Below, piece by piece: positions 8,440-15,091 of a stretch of DNA of 49,873 bases. The DNA is from a virus, in the IMG/VR virus record IMGVR_UViG_3300042988_000539, positions 1 to 49,873 of that record, one strand, 5' to 3'. Each line of letters opens with the position of its first letter. Position 1 is the first letter of the stretch. Both the position numbers and the translations under genes were made by a program. The notes beneath the pieces were generated by a model, which searched no databases, was not told the origin of the DNA, and saw only the letters and a list, made by a program, of their open reading frames with translations.

Positions 8440-8762
8440 GCGACCACTCCTTTAAGGTCCCTGTCCGTGAACTCGGCGCGTTCGCCTGAGTGCCACGCAA
8501 CAAGGACGATGCGTTTTATTTTCTTATTGAGCGTGCATACGAAGGCAGCACCGCCAGCCAGAACGACGCGGGTCAGCTCGTACTCTTGTCCTTGAGACAG
8601 CTTATTCGGATGGACTTTGTTCTCGACGGAGAACGCCAGTCCTTCATAGCACCCTGTAAGATCCGGGTAACTGGCGTGGAAGCGGTCGGAAAGTTTCACG
8701 CACCACGCGCCGGACTCTTCAAGAGCCTTGCGTAACTTGCGTGAAAAGTCAGACTCGTTCAT
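8331..8762 (-). CDS. VRR-NUC (PD-(D/E)xK) nuclease
   Basis: 143 residues from ATG 8762. The PD-(D/E)xK core is visible: helix NESDFSRKLRKALEESGAW, then SYPDLTG (D34), VENK (E47, K49) and LSQGQ (Q57/Q59) followed by AGGAAFVC. This is the order of VRR-NUC nucleases that cut branched DNA or act with SNF2 helicases. An upstream TTG at 8813 would add 17 residues but lies inside the preceding gene, so ATG 8762 is preferred. The C-terminal 36 codons overlap the start of the SNF2 gene, and the 5' end overlaps the upstream gene by 14 bases. Confidence 0.85.
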   Translation of the reverse strand: MNESDFSRKLRKALEESGAWCVKLSDRFHASYPDLTGCYEGLAFSVENKVHPNKLSQGQEYELTRVVLAGGAAFVCTLNKKIKRIVLVAWHSGERAEFTDRDLKGVVAWLYAQLYSNIKLKASSASRTSPMVDCSLSQVLERR

Positions 8763-9144
8763 CTGCAGTTTTATTCCACAGTTCAAGCTTGGCTTTGTCG
8801 TGTGCCTCGGCAAGCGCGGTCAGCTCTGCGTCCGAGCGATAGATCCAGTCGCTCAGCAGGTTGACGGCGAACCCGAACTCGTCAGCCGTGATGTCCTTGC
8901 CCACCTCGTAGCGGAGGGTCGTGCCTCCAACGAAGTACAGGCGCAGCACGTCGGCAAGGTGCTTGTCATAGTCAGCAAGGTCTCGACTCTTGGGGTCAGC
9001 GCCTTCCTTAATATGGTAGCACTCAGCCTGCTGCTCGATGTGGAACGACACGAGCTGGTTCGGGTTGATACAGATGATGCTGTTCTCTTGGGTACTGATG
9101 CGGATGAAGATCGGGGATTTCTTAGCAGTAATTCTGTCAGCCAT
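8749..9144 (-). CDS. Hypothetical protein, first gene behind a sigma-70-like promoter
   Basis: 131 residues. The N-terminal half is beta-rich (SPIFIRISTQENSIICINPNQLVSF) and the C-terminal half helical with a charged end. No known motif. AGGAGG stands 9 bases before the ATG, and a TTGACA/TACACT promoter lies 37-64 bases upstream, so this gene heads the replication transcription unit. A small regulatory or replication-associated role is possible but unsupported by motif. Confidence 0.75.
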   Translation of the reverse strand: MADRITAKKSPIFIRISTQENSIICINPNQLVSFHIEQQAECYHIKEGADPKSRDLADYDKHLADVLRLYFVGGTTLRYEVGKDITADEFGFAVNLLSDWIYRSDAELTALAEAHDKAKLELWNKTADERV

Positions 9145-9158
9145 CTAGGGCCTCCTAT

Positions 9159-9446
9159 CTACTCGGTTACTATTGTGTCCAGTGTAGCACGGTCTTTCCG
9201 TTTGTCAAGCAGGGCTTCTTTATTTTTCTTCCATTTCCCTACGACACCGACGAGGGCCAGCACTTCCCAGTAATCATACATGTTACTGCGCTTGACCCTA
9301 CCACGAGGCTTGATCAACCCTTGCCTGACGTACTTCTGGAGAGTCCGCGGGCGACATCGGATCATCTTGCACGAATCGATGGTTGAAATAAAACTTGTTT
9401 GGTTTAAGGGGTCGTCTAAGGAATCCCCTATCTCGAGAGCATTCAT
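9159..9446 (-). CDS. Small helix-turn-helix (excisionase/MerR-like) protein
   Basis: 95 residues from ATG 9446, preceded by GGAGG. The centre reads as a winged HTH of the MerR/excisionase type: KMIRCRPRTLQKYVRQGLI followed by KPRGRVKRSN and a hydrophobic helix (YWEVLALVGVV). A Lys-rich tail follows. It probably binds DNA and may regulate the promoter contained in its own 3' end. It overlaps the upstream gene (9298-9654) by 149 bases in another frame, which is unusually long. Confidence 0.65.
   Translation of the reverse strand: MNALEIGDSLDDPLNQTSFISTIDSCKMIRCRPRTLQKYVRQGLIKPRGRVKRSNMYDYWEVLALVGVVGKWKKNKEALLDKRKDRATLDTIVTE
9181..9208 (-). promoter_or_regulatory. Sigma-70-like promoter for the replication genes
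   Basis: On the minus strand TTGACA (9203-9208) and TACACT (9181-9186) are separated by 16 bases. The -35 box is preceded by CCCTGC, shared with the promoter at 13151-13179, and the -10 box TACACT is identical to that of the rightward promoter at 18982-19010. It lies inside the 3' end of the upstream helix-turn-helix gene and would serve the genes from 9144 leftward. Confidence 0.7.
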
Positions 9447-9654
9447 ACCTTGCCTCCACTTTAAGGTATCGTTTGGGTACATCGTACACATCAGAGATCA
9501 GCTTGCGCACACAGATATCTTCAGGGTCGTGCCCCTTGATGTACAGGAGCGAGTGCATCCTGCCTGTGTGCATCTCTTTAACCGAGACCAAGATATACTT
9601 CTTTGTCCCCAGCAGATTGCGCAGGGCTTTTTGTAGCAGCTGGAACGGGCGCAC
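9298..9654 (-). CDS. Hypothetical protein with GTG start
   Basis: 118 residues starting at GTG 9654, where AAGGAGGG stands 4 bases upstream. A longer reading from GTG 9690 would lack that site. The N-terminal two thirds look like a folded alpha/beta protein (LVSVKEMHTGRMHSLLYIK...YLKVEARYE). The last about 50 residues overlap the HTH gene and are compositionally odd. No family recognised. Also overlaps the upstream zinc-ribbon gene by 77 bases. Confidence 0.55.
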   Translation of the reverse strand: MRPFQLLQKALRNLLGTKKYILVSVKEMHTGRMHSLLYIKGHDPEDICVRKLISDVYDVPKRYLKVEARYECSRDRGFLRRPLKPNKFYFNHRFVQDDPMSPADSPEVRQARVDQASW

Positions 9655-9763
9655 GCTTCCCTCCTTTTTTATTCCTGTAGCCACAGTCACACGCAGACGG
9701 ACGATATCCGCAGGTCTTGCAGAAGTACTGCCCGCCCCGCTTGTTAAACTTTTCCATGTCCAT
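9578..9763 (-). CDS. Small zinc-ribbon protein
   Basis: 61 residues from ATG 9763, with GGAGGG 8 bases upstream. Residues FCKTCGYRPSACDCGYR hold four Cys arranged as a compact zinc knuckle, followed by a Lys/Gly-rich basic segment and a Pro/Ala-rich tail. The tail overlaps the next gene, whose ribosome-binding site is encoded by the Lys-Lys-Gly-Gly-Lys codons. Nucleic-acid binding is likely from the finger and charge; the precise role is unknown. Confidence 0.6.
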   Translation of the reverse strand: MDMEKFNKRGGQYFCKTCGYRPSACDCGYRNKKGGKRAPVPAATKSPAQSAGDKEVYLGLG

Positions 9764-10016
9764 TCTTCCTACCCTCCTGGATCCGTGCAACGTGCTGCAG
9801 GCGCTGCTCTGGAGTCAAGTTTGCCCAGAATTTCTTCAGCGCCTGTGAGTACTTCTTCTTCTGGTACCACGTGCGCTTCTTCTTGTGATGCCACTTCTTG
9901 CCCTTGTTCGTGGCACGTTTGACCGGAGTCGGTGCTGCGTTCTGCGTGCGTGACATCGCATACACGAACTCCTTCATAGTTTCCGTCAGCCTATCGATCG
10001 ATTGTTCCAGACTCAT
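9744..10016 (-). CDS. Small basic hypothetical protein
   Basis: 90 residues. The N-terminus is amphipathic (SIDRLTETMKEFVYAM) and the middle very basic (NKGKKWHHKKKRTWYQKKK), followed by a helical LTPEQRLQHVARIQEGRK. It could bind nucleic acid. The ATG overlaps the stop of the upstream membrane glycosyltransferase gene (ATGA), and its ribosome-binding site is encoded by the last Gly-Gly-Thr-Gln codons of that gene. Confidence 0.7.
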   Translation of the reverse strand: MSLEQSIDRLTETMKEFVYAMSRTQNAAPTPVKRATNKGKKWHHKKKRTWYQKKKYSQALKKFWANLTPEQRLQHVARIQEGRKNGHGKV

Positions 10017-11290
10017 TGTGTCCCTCCTTGTTTGGTATGTTGGACTAGTTTCTTGTTGATAAACTTATGCAAGTGGTTCTCTTCAGGGTTATGCATACAC
10101 CACAGGAACCCTGCTGCCAGCGTGTAGATCTCATTCATCAGCGCCTCGTTCTGCATGCCGTGCTTGTTGAACTGCACGCCGTTCTCGTTACAGATGGACA
10201 CTGTCCAGTGGGCAACGTTCTCATTGTGTGGCTCATTGACCAGCTGCTTCCAGAAGTGCATGTAGATATTCTTATACGCGTTCATGTCCTTCATTGTCAG
10301 CACCACGTACCACGTCAAGAGCACCATGTGTGCAGCCAAGCGCAGGTCGGAGGGCAGGTGCTCAAGCGTGCCAAGCACGACCATCAGCCCGCCGATGTTG
10401 AACACAGCAGCGTACCTCTGTGCCCATAGCTGTGTCGGGTTGAGCCACATCCCGCACCACGGCAGCACAGCGACGAGAGCCAGCACGAAGCCAACGCTAC
10501 CGATGTATGACTGCAGTGCCAGTGCTCCAACTGCTATGGTCAAGAGAGCTGGACCAATGAACTCGCGCCACGTGAGCATGCGCTTGAGGTTGTCGGGAAA
10601 TTCAGCATACCCCCATATCTTTGGGTGATACATCCGCACACCAGTGGGCACGAGGAGGTCGAACCAGTACGCACCAAGCGCCTCCACCCCAGTGACCAGC
10701 TTCCACGCGTGCCACTTCTGATAGTGCTCCTCATTGACATTGACCAGCCTGCTCTGCATCCACTTCACGAGCCACGGCACAGCGCGTAGCCCAGGCAGCA
10801 GCCAGAGCAGTGCCCATGGTGTCTTGATCACAGCTGCAAGCAGGACGAACGGGAGCGCGATGGGGTGCAGTGCGATAGCGAGTGGCCAGAGCACGATGCC
10901 TGCTGGTATCCACACATACGCAGCCAGACCGAGGAGCAGGCTGAGCTGGTACCTCCTCCCATTCAACCACATTGTGAGTTGGTTATTGGCGGGATGCGCG
11001 ACCCAAAGCAAGGACAGCCAGATGTTGCCGAACGCTGCGTACAGCAGGCAGCCAATGCATGCAGTTACCAGTATCGTGAAGCCGTGGTCGAAGCGCGTGT
11101 CACGTAACAGGCCTGCTCCATACATGACACGCCACGCCTGCAGCGTGAACACCTTGCGAGGGTTGCGCCACAGGTACTCCTTTGCTTTGAAGGACATGAT
11201 CGCAGCGTTGTCGTCGTCGACTACGTACCCGTAGCGCAGGGTTCTGTAGAAGATGGCGATGGTTGCGATGACGATGATGGCGTATTGCAT
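10013..11290 (-). CDS. GT-C fold membrane glycosyltransferase-like protein (TMTC/PMT-like)
   Basis: 425 residues with about nine to ten hydrophobic segments. The first transmembrane helix is followed by YGYVVDDDNAAI (Asp25-27), matching the acidic motif that GT-C enzymes carry in their first external loop. Residues 99-115 (HPANNQ...LNGRRYQ) resemble the His-Pro...Gly-Arg element of TMTC and dolichyl-phosphate-mannose-dependent transferases. The C-terminal about 90 residues are soluble and may be cytoplasmic or TPR-like. Such enzymes use lipid-linked sugars in the membrane, so a role in altering the host surface, for example excluding other phages, is plausible but inferred. Its place among early genes, not next to tail genes, favours action on the host cell. 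Strong AAGGAG site before the ATG. Confidence 0.72.
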   Translation of the reverse strand: MQYAIIVIATIAIFYRTLRYGYVVDDDNAAIMSFKAKEYLWRNPRKVFTLQAWRVMYGAGLLRDTRFDHGFTILVTACIGCLLYAAFGNIWLSLLWVAHPANNQLTMWLNGRRYQLSLLLGLAAYVWIPAGIVLWPLAIALHPIALPFVLLAAVIKTPWALLWLLPGLRAVPWLVKWMQSRLVNVNEEHYQKWHAWKLVTGVEALGAYWFDLLVPTGVRMYHPKIWGYAEFPDNLKRMLTWREFIGPALLTIAVGALALQSYIGSVGFVLALVAVLPWCGMWLNPTQLWAQRYAAVFNIGGLMVVLGTLEHLPSDLRLAAHMVLLTWYVVLTMKDMNAYKNIYMHFWKQLVNEPHNENVAHWTVSICNENGVQFNKHGMQNEALMNEIYTLAAGFLWCMHNPEENHLHKFINKKLVQHTKQGGTQ

Positions 11291-11442
11291 TCGAGCTCCT
11301 TCTTTAGTATACGATTAACGAACTCAAGCCTTTCTAATTGTAGTATAGAGTTCGTGCCAAACCAATCATCTTGCCGTGCTATCATATCACTCTGCACGAC
11401 AGCCAGGAAATGCAACGCCTCTAAGATGTCTTGATTTGTCAT
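11221..11442 (-). CDS. Small hypothetical protein
   Basis: 73 residues. The first 50 are helical (ILEALHFLAVVQSDMIARQDDWF, LERLEFVNRILKKEL), then a Ser/Pro-rich tail. The tail lies in a 70-base overlap with the GT-C gene and may be a by-product of that overlap. GAGGAG precedes the ATG, which overlaps the upstream stop (ATGA). No function recognised. Confidence 0.65.
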   Translation of the reverse strand: MTNQDILEALHFLAVVQSDMIARQDDWFGTNSILQLERLEFVNRILKKELECNTPSSSSQPSPSSTEPCATGT

Positions 11443-11588
11443 AGGTTCTCCTCTGCAACCGGAAGCGCGTACTTCATCTCCTCACGGATGCGGAGATATT
11501 CCTTCATGTATTTCTCTTTGTTGTCCGTCTTGTAGAACTCAAGATACACAGCCTCTGCCATTTTGGTAAGTAGTTCTTCTCTTGTCAT
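11439..11588 (-). CDS. Very small helical protein
   Basis: 49 residues from ATG 11588, with AAGGAGG 5-6 bases upstream. The longer reading from 11666 lacks a good site. Entirely helical and charged (MTREELLTKMAEAVYLEFYK...). Start and stop both overlap neighbours as ATGA, so it is part of a tightly coupled string. Confidence 0.65.
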   Translation of the reverse strand: MTREELLTKMAEAVYLEFYKTDNKEKYMKEYLRIREEMKYALPVAEENL

Positions 11589-12226
11589 TTTTCCTCCTTT
11601 GACAAGGCAAGCCGGAGTTCGTCTATCATATCGGCCATCGGTGATGTGTCTGCGTATCGTATCCAATTACCGAACACGGAAAGAAATCGCTCTGCTAATG
11701 TCCGGCTGATTGTTATCGTCTCGCGCGTATCAACGGATGGCTTCGGTGCATCATTAATAGGAGAGAAATCTTCTCGGAATGGCGTAGGAGTGGGCTTTGG
11801 CTCACCACAAATAACGGGCTTGCTCATTCCGCATAAAGAACAATCATGCCGGATTGCCCCAGTCTGATTTGGGGAGAACACGGGCTTCCAATCGTGCGGA
11901 CACTCCGACACAGACGAAGGCTCTGGCTTGCATTTATGGTCAATAGCCAGTTTCAAAATTGTTTCCTCACCACAAAGACCACACTTCATAGGGTGATGCT
12001 CAAGCCTCGCAAGCCTGTCCTCAACGCTCATAATCTGGTTCAGTTGCATATCGAGCCTGGCTTCTAATCCACGAATGTCTTGAGACCTGAACTCCTCTCC
12101 CCCATCTCGCATGGCCTCAAGAACATCTCTCAGCACATCTGTCGTCACCAGACAATGCGGATACTCCTTTATCGTGTGACGCTTAACGTATTCATCCAAT
12201 CTGTCCAGACCTGATTGTATGTTCAT
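11585..12226 (-). CDS. Hypothetical protein with zinc-binding cysteine pairs
   Basis: 213 residues from ATG 12226 (GGAGGTG 5 bases upstream). A helical N-terminal half is followed by MKCGLCGEE and a CPHDW...HDCSLCGMSKPVIC segment, which could bind zinc. A Pro-rich linker and a helical C-terminus come next. No catalytic motif seen. Codon use is more A/T-rich than in the replication genes. Confidence 0.7.
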   Translation of the reverse strand: MNIQSGLDRLDEYVKRHTIKEYPHCLVTTDVLRDVLEAMRDGGEEFRSQDIRGLEARLDMQLNQIMSVEDRLARLEHHPMKCGLCGEETILKLAIDHKCKPEPSSVSECPHDWKPVFSPNQTGAIRHDCSLCGMSKPVICGEPKPTPTPFREDFSPINDAPKPSVDTRETITISRTLAERFLSVFGNWIRYADTSPMADMIDELRLALSKEEK

Positions 12227-12227
12227 A

Positions 12228-12425
12228 TCACACCTCCCACTTAACAGGCACTTCAAGCATCTCTTCCGCCTCCTCCTTGATCAACTGCATGAGCTTGATG
12301 CGCTGAAGCACGATGTTAAACTGCCGTGCCTGCAGCACGCGCCTCGCGCTCTGATACATAAGCACACTCAACGCCATCGCCAGACTGGACAGCGCCCCAC
12401 ATACGAACCCTATTGCGTATTCCAT
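12228..12425 (-). CDS. Small single-span membrane protein
   Basis: 65 residues. One N-terminal hydrophobic helix (YAIGFVCGALSSLAMALSVLMY) is followed by a basic amphipathic helix. An AGGAGGAGG site lies about 10 bases before the ATG. It overlaps the end of the SpoVG-like gene by 16 bases. It could be an early membrane-acting peptide; the role is unknown. Confidence 0.65.
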   Translation of the reverse strand: MEYAIGFVCGALSSLAMALSVLMYQSARRVLQARQFNIVLQRIKLMQLIKEEAEEMLEVPVKWEV

Positions 12426-12691
12426 ACGTCTGCCTCCTCCTTCTTTCCGTTATACTCTTCGAGCACACACTTGGCAAGCGCTTCCAAAGTATCCGCTCGC
12501 TTGCATACCACTTGGTCATACCACTTGCTGTCCTTGCCCTGCTCCCTCGGCAGGGACACGAACAGCCCCTTCGTTCCCTTCAGCACGCGAACTCCTCGTA
12601 TGATAAGTGCGTCATCCACACTCACATCTACGAACGCGCGCAAGTTGCCAGCGTCTGGCAGTCTATACATCTTTTCGCAGCGAAAATTCAT
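12410..12691 (-). CDS. spoVG: SpoVG-family nucleic-acid-binding protein
   Basis: 93 residues. The core RAFVDVSVDDALIIRGVRVLKGTKGLFVSLPRE follows the SpoVG pattern (a beta-strand, Asp-Asp, strand, then the G-L-F-V-x-x-P signature), with a C-terminal helix. SpoVG proteins bind DNA or RNA and act as pleiotropic regulators in Firmicutes and some other bacteria; copies also occur in phages. The ATG overlaps the upstream HNH gene stop (ATGA), and AAAGGAACAAA precedes it. Here it probably modulates host or phage gene expression. The gene symbol is by family resemblance. Confidence 0.85.
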   Translation of the reverse strand: MNFRCEKMYRLPDAGNLRAFVDVSVDDALIIRGVRVLKGTKGLFVSLPREQGKDSKWYDQVVCKRADTLEALAKCVLEEYNGKKEEADVWNTQ

Positions 12692-13125
12692 TTTGTTCCT
12701 TTCTTATGCTGCTCTTTATGGTGTTTTCGACACAACCAAACAACATCCAAAGGAGCATCATAGTTTTTATGGTGTTTCTCTGCTTTAGGTGCACCACAAA
12801 TTGAACACGGCTGCTTTTCGGTAATTCTATAACTAGCAATATAACGAGCGTGTTCTTCTTTCTTATGAGCTAAATAGTAAGCTCTTTTATATGCCCTTCC
12901 TTTTGCACTCGTGCGCCACGCATCTTTTCTAGCTTTTCCTAATGCGCTACTATTATGTTTTTTTCGTAATGCCTGCCCTTTTGGACTACTAAAAAACTTC
13001 CTTTGGCATTCTTTAGCCGCCTTAGTCTTTCTGTACTTTTTCAAGTACGCTTGTCCCGCCGCTGTTGCCCTGTATCGCGCCATTCGTATTCTTGCCTTGT
13101 CTCTCAGCTCCTTCATTGTTAACAT
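12688..13125 (-). CDS. HNH-type zinc-finger endonuclease-like protein
   Basis: 145 residues. A very basic N-terminal region is built of repeated Arg/Lys/Tyr-rich helices (GQAYLKKYRKTKAAK, GRAYKRAYYLAHKKEE). A C-terminal treble-clef follows: CSICG...KHHKNYDAPLDVVWLCRKHHKEQH. The same Cys/His spacing occurs in the protein at 27704-28099, so the two are related. Such proteins are free-standing homing-type nucleases or DNA-binding proteins. The gene starts right behind a strong promoter (13151-13179), and AAAGGAGG stands 6 bases before the ATG. Confidence 0.8.
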   Translation of the reverse strand: MLTMKELRDKARIRMARYRATAAGQAYLKKYRKTKAAKECQRKFFSSPKGQALRKKHNSSALGKARKDAWRTSAKGRAYKRAYYLAHKKEEHARYIASYRITEKQPCSICGAPKAEKHHKNYDAPLDVVWLCRKHHKEQHKKGTK

Positions 13126-13146
13126 GCTGACCTCCTTTGTAGGTGC

Positions 13147-13212
13147 TTACATGTTAACAGACAAGATGTAACGTGTCAAGCAGGGTAATCCTTGTATCGG
13201 ACCACGCAGCAT
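13147..13212 (-). CDS. Possible 21-residue microprotein
   Basis: An ATG at 13212 follows AAGGAGG by 5 bases and directly succeeds the stop of the upstream gene. It opens 21 codons (MLRGPIQGLPCLTRYILSVN...) ending in TAA. The leftward promoter lies inside it. The ribosome-binding site is as good as that of real neighbours, but the short product has no recognisable feature, so it may equally be a coupling leader. Confidence 0.35.
   Translation of the reverse strand: MLRGPIQGLPCLTRYILSVNM
13151..13179 (-). promoter_or_regulatory. Sigma-70-like promoter, leftward
   Basis: Minus-strand TTGACA (13174-13179) and TAACAT (13151-13156) are 17 bases apart. The sequence CCCTGCTTGACA is shared with the promoter at 9181-9208. 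A start about 7 bases past the -10 box would give a leader of roughly 20 bases before the HNH gene at 13125. Confidence 0.7.
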
Positions 13213-13223
13213 CACGTCCTCCT

Positions 13224-13763
13224 TTAGATCACTGCGAACTCTTGGTTCACGAGTGTTGTCCACTGCTGACCGGGCTCATCCGGCCACACGTTATGCACAA
13301 TAGACGCAAGCTGTGGTGACTTCACCTTGTAGAGCGTGCTCTGTCCATTGTGTATCTCTCTCACCTGTGTGCAATACGCCTCAAGCGCATTGTTCCACGA
13401 CCAGCGTGAGCTTGATGCGAACAGCCTGCCGACGTTGCTCTTCACCCATAGCGTGCCGTCCGGCATGGACTGACCGACGAGCGTGTCTGTAGCATTGATG
13501 CGCTCCTTCGCTGTGTCTGTGTCGTTGCCTGCGATGTGCAGCTCGATGATGGAGTATGTCAGTCCACTCTGTCCCGTGACCCACTTCTCAGACACACGCA
13601 GGTCATAGTCATAATACGGATGAGCATACAGCCTGAAGCTATAGCTCGTGTTCAGCCTGCGCTGTATGAAGTAGCGCACGGCGAGGTTGTAGAGCGCCTT
13701 GCTGCGGACGAACGCTGTTGCGCGTGTGTCCTCCAGCGTGCAGGCGTGATACCTAGTAGCCAT
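13224..13763 (-). CDS. Unknown protein at the end of the ubiquitin-like cassette
   Basis: 179 residues from ATG 13763 (GAGGAG upstream); it overlaps the JAB gene by 11 bases. A helical N-terminus (TRATAFVRSKALYNLAVRYFIQRRL) is followed by a beta-rich, Tyr/Trp/Ser-rich body (SFRLYAHPYYDYDLRVSEKWV, PDGTLWVKSN, SSRWSWNNALEAYC). I do not recognise a family. The PDGTLWV...WSWNNAL...C part vaguely recalls the second half of E2 folds, but the active-site Cys is not where it should be. Given the tight linkage to E1 and JAB genes, it may be a target, adaptor or extra enzyme of that system. Confidence 0.75.
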   Translation of the reverse strand: MATRYHACTLEDTRATAFVRSKALYNLAVRYFIQRRLNTSYSFRLYAHPYYDYDLRVSEKWVTGQSGLTYSIIELHIAGNDTDTAKERINATDTLVGQSMPDGTLWVKSNVGRLFASSSRWSWNNALEAYCTQVREIHNGQSTLYKVKSPQLASIVHNVWPDEPGQQWTTLVNQEFAVI

Positions 13764-14418
13764 AGTGCATCTCCTCTCTGATGGTGCGTCCAACGTAGTC
13801 CTCATCCCATGATGGCAGGGGCTTGCGCTCATCTCTGAACCTGCTGAGCGGTGCGCGTTCCTGCCACGAGGTTCCTGCGTATTCCATCTTCTTGATGTTG
13901 TCGATGCCAACAACGTCAGCATCCACAGCAGGCTCGCCAACGTCCACCTTGAGCTTGCCTATCCCGACACGACCGCAGGGTAGAGTGACCTTGCTCGCAC
14001 CGAGTAGCTCGAGCTTGTTGTTGACCACGACATGGTGGTCAATGAGGGACATAACTGCGTCCTTGATGTCTGTCGTGCTGAAGAACACGCCCATCCCCGA
14101 GTGGCTGTGTATGCCAGCGACCACGTGGTGCTCCTCGATGAACTCTTTCGTTATCGCATCGTCGTTGATGACCGCGCCACGTGACACGCGCTGCTTCGGG
14201 ATGATGTAGCCTGTGACCACGATGCCGGAGGGCAGCACCTCGCCTGTGAGGAGTGCCTGCCACTCATACTCGACCTTGTTGCAGAGGGTTTTGATGACCT
14301 CCCACACAGGGCGGGTGATGATGATGCGTCCGCCGTCCTGCGCTTCAAGGTGTGAGCACTTGTCTGCACAGGCTGTCCCGGTGACCTCCCAACTTTCATG
14401 CGAGCCTGTTTGTTCCAT
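13753..14418 (-). CDS. JAMM/JAB-domain metallo-isopeptidase
   Basis: 221 residues from ATG 14418 (AAGGAGG 6 bases upstream). The JAMM zinc motif is complete: a Glu on the first helix (E52 in VEYEWQALLTGE) and H104-S-H106 followed by seven residues and S114-x-x-D117 (HSHSGMGVFFSTTD). JAMM peptidases remove ubiquitin-like proteins or process their tails. The partial pattern HSHxxMGxFFSxTD resembles the bacterial JAB proteins found beside ThiF in PRTRC-type and Bil-type clusters. It is not a tail-assembly JAB/NlpC protein, since there is no NlpC domain and no tail gene nearby. It overlaps the E1 gene by 23 bases, implying coupled production. Confidence 0.88.
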   Translation of the reverse strand: MEQTGSHESWEVTGTACADKCSHLEAQDGGRIIITRPVWEVIKTLCNKVEYEWQALLTGEVLPSGIVVTGYIIPKQRVSRGAVINDDAITKEFIEEHHVVAGIHSHSGMGVFFSTTDIKDAVMSLIDHHVVVNNKLELLGASKVTLPCGRVGIGKLKVDVGEPAVDADVVGIDNIKKMEYAGTSWQERAPLSRFRDERKPLPSWDEDYVGRTIREEMHYGY

Positions 14419-15091
14419 GCGTGCCTCCTTCGTTGACGAGCCGTTCAATGTCGATGTTCACATCATGTGACACGCCACGCCCTTGAGCCACGATGCCTAT
14501 GGCTGCAGCGAGTGCGCTTGTCACAGCGTTGGCGTGTGTCGTTGTGTAGCCAGGGCGATAGTCATCTGGCAGCCAGACGGACATGTTCCTATACGCGCCG
14601 ATCGTCCACTTGTCATAGCCTGACTTCCTATACAGCCCTGTCCTGCGTGCGCTGTGCATGTAGGAGTAGAGCGCCTGCTGTATAGTGGCATCATCTGTGC
14701 AGTCCCAGACCATCGTGTCTGACGGCAGCGCCTCCATGAACGGGCGCACGAGCAGGTCGGTCAGGTGCTGCGGGTGGCAGGTGACCTTGATGCATGGGCG
14801 GAGCAGGCGGAGCTGCTTCTTCAGTGCGTGCACCTTCAAGTCGCCACGCCAGCGCAGTGGCACGGGCAGCCTGTTGAGGTTGGTGGGCTCGAGCCTGTCG
14901 CCATCCACGAGGACGAGTTCTGTGGCACCGAGCATGGCAAGGAACGTTGCGAGCCACCAGCCCACACCGCCGCAGCCCACGATGAGCTGTGGGTTGTCGT
15001 TGATGGTGAGTGCTCCCATGTCCTGCATCATCGCCTCCTGTCTGCTGTAGTCCACGAGGTCGGTGACGCTGTTGTGTTCATCTGTCATCAT
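14396..15091 (-). CDS. ThiF/E1-like adenylyltransferase
   Basis: 231 residues. The nucleotide-binding motif LIVGCGGVGWW (GxGxxG at 39-44) and the strand LVLVDGDRLEPTNLNR (D63, D65, N71, N73, R74) are diagnostic of the ThiF/MoeB/E1 superfamily. WDCTDDATIQQ (D130-C-T-D133) matches the conserved D-C-x-D element after the second Rossmann half. These enzymes adenylate the C-terminus of a ubiquitin-like protein. The CxxC zinc pairs of MoeB are absent, as in short operon-linked forms. Translation is coupled to the upstream gene (ATGA). Within a cluster with JAB and a possible E2, its role is best read as activation of a protein modifier, not cofactor synthesis. Confidence 0.92.
   Translation of the reverse strand: MMTDEHNSVTDLVDYSRQEAMMQDMGALTINDNPQLIVGCGGVGWWLATFLAMLGATELVLVDGDRLEPTNLNRLPVPLRWRGDLKVHALKKQLRLLRPCIKVTCHPQHLTDLLVRPFMEALPSDTMVWDCTDDATIQQALYSYMHSARRTGLYRKSGYDKWTIGAYRNMSVWLPDDYRPGYTTTHANAVTSALAAAIGIVAQGRGVSHDVNIDIERLVNEGGTHGTNRLA

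Noticed and set aside
9655-9690. A-run suggesting a frameshift from the zinc-ribbon gene into the next gene
   Set aside because: The downstream frame is +1, the A-run is not in the phase for -1 slippage, and AAGGAGGG right after it serves the GTG start at 9654.
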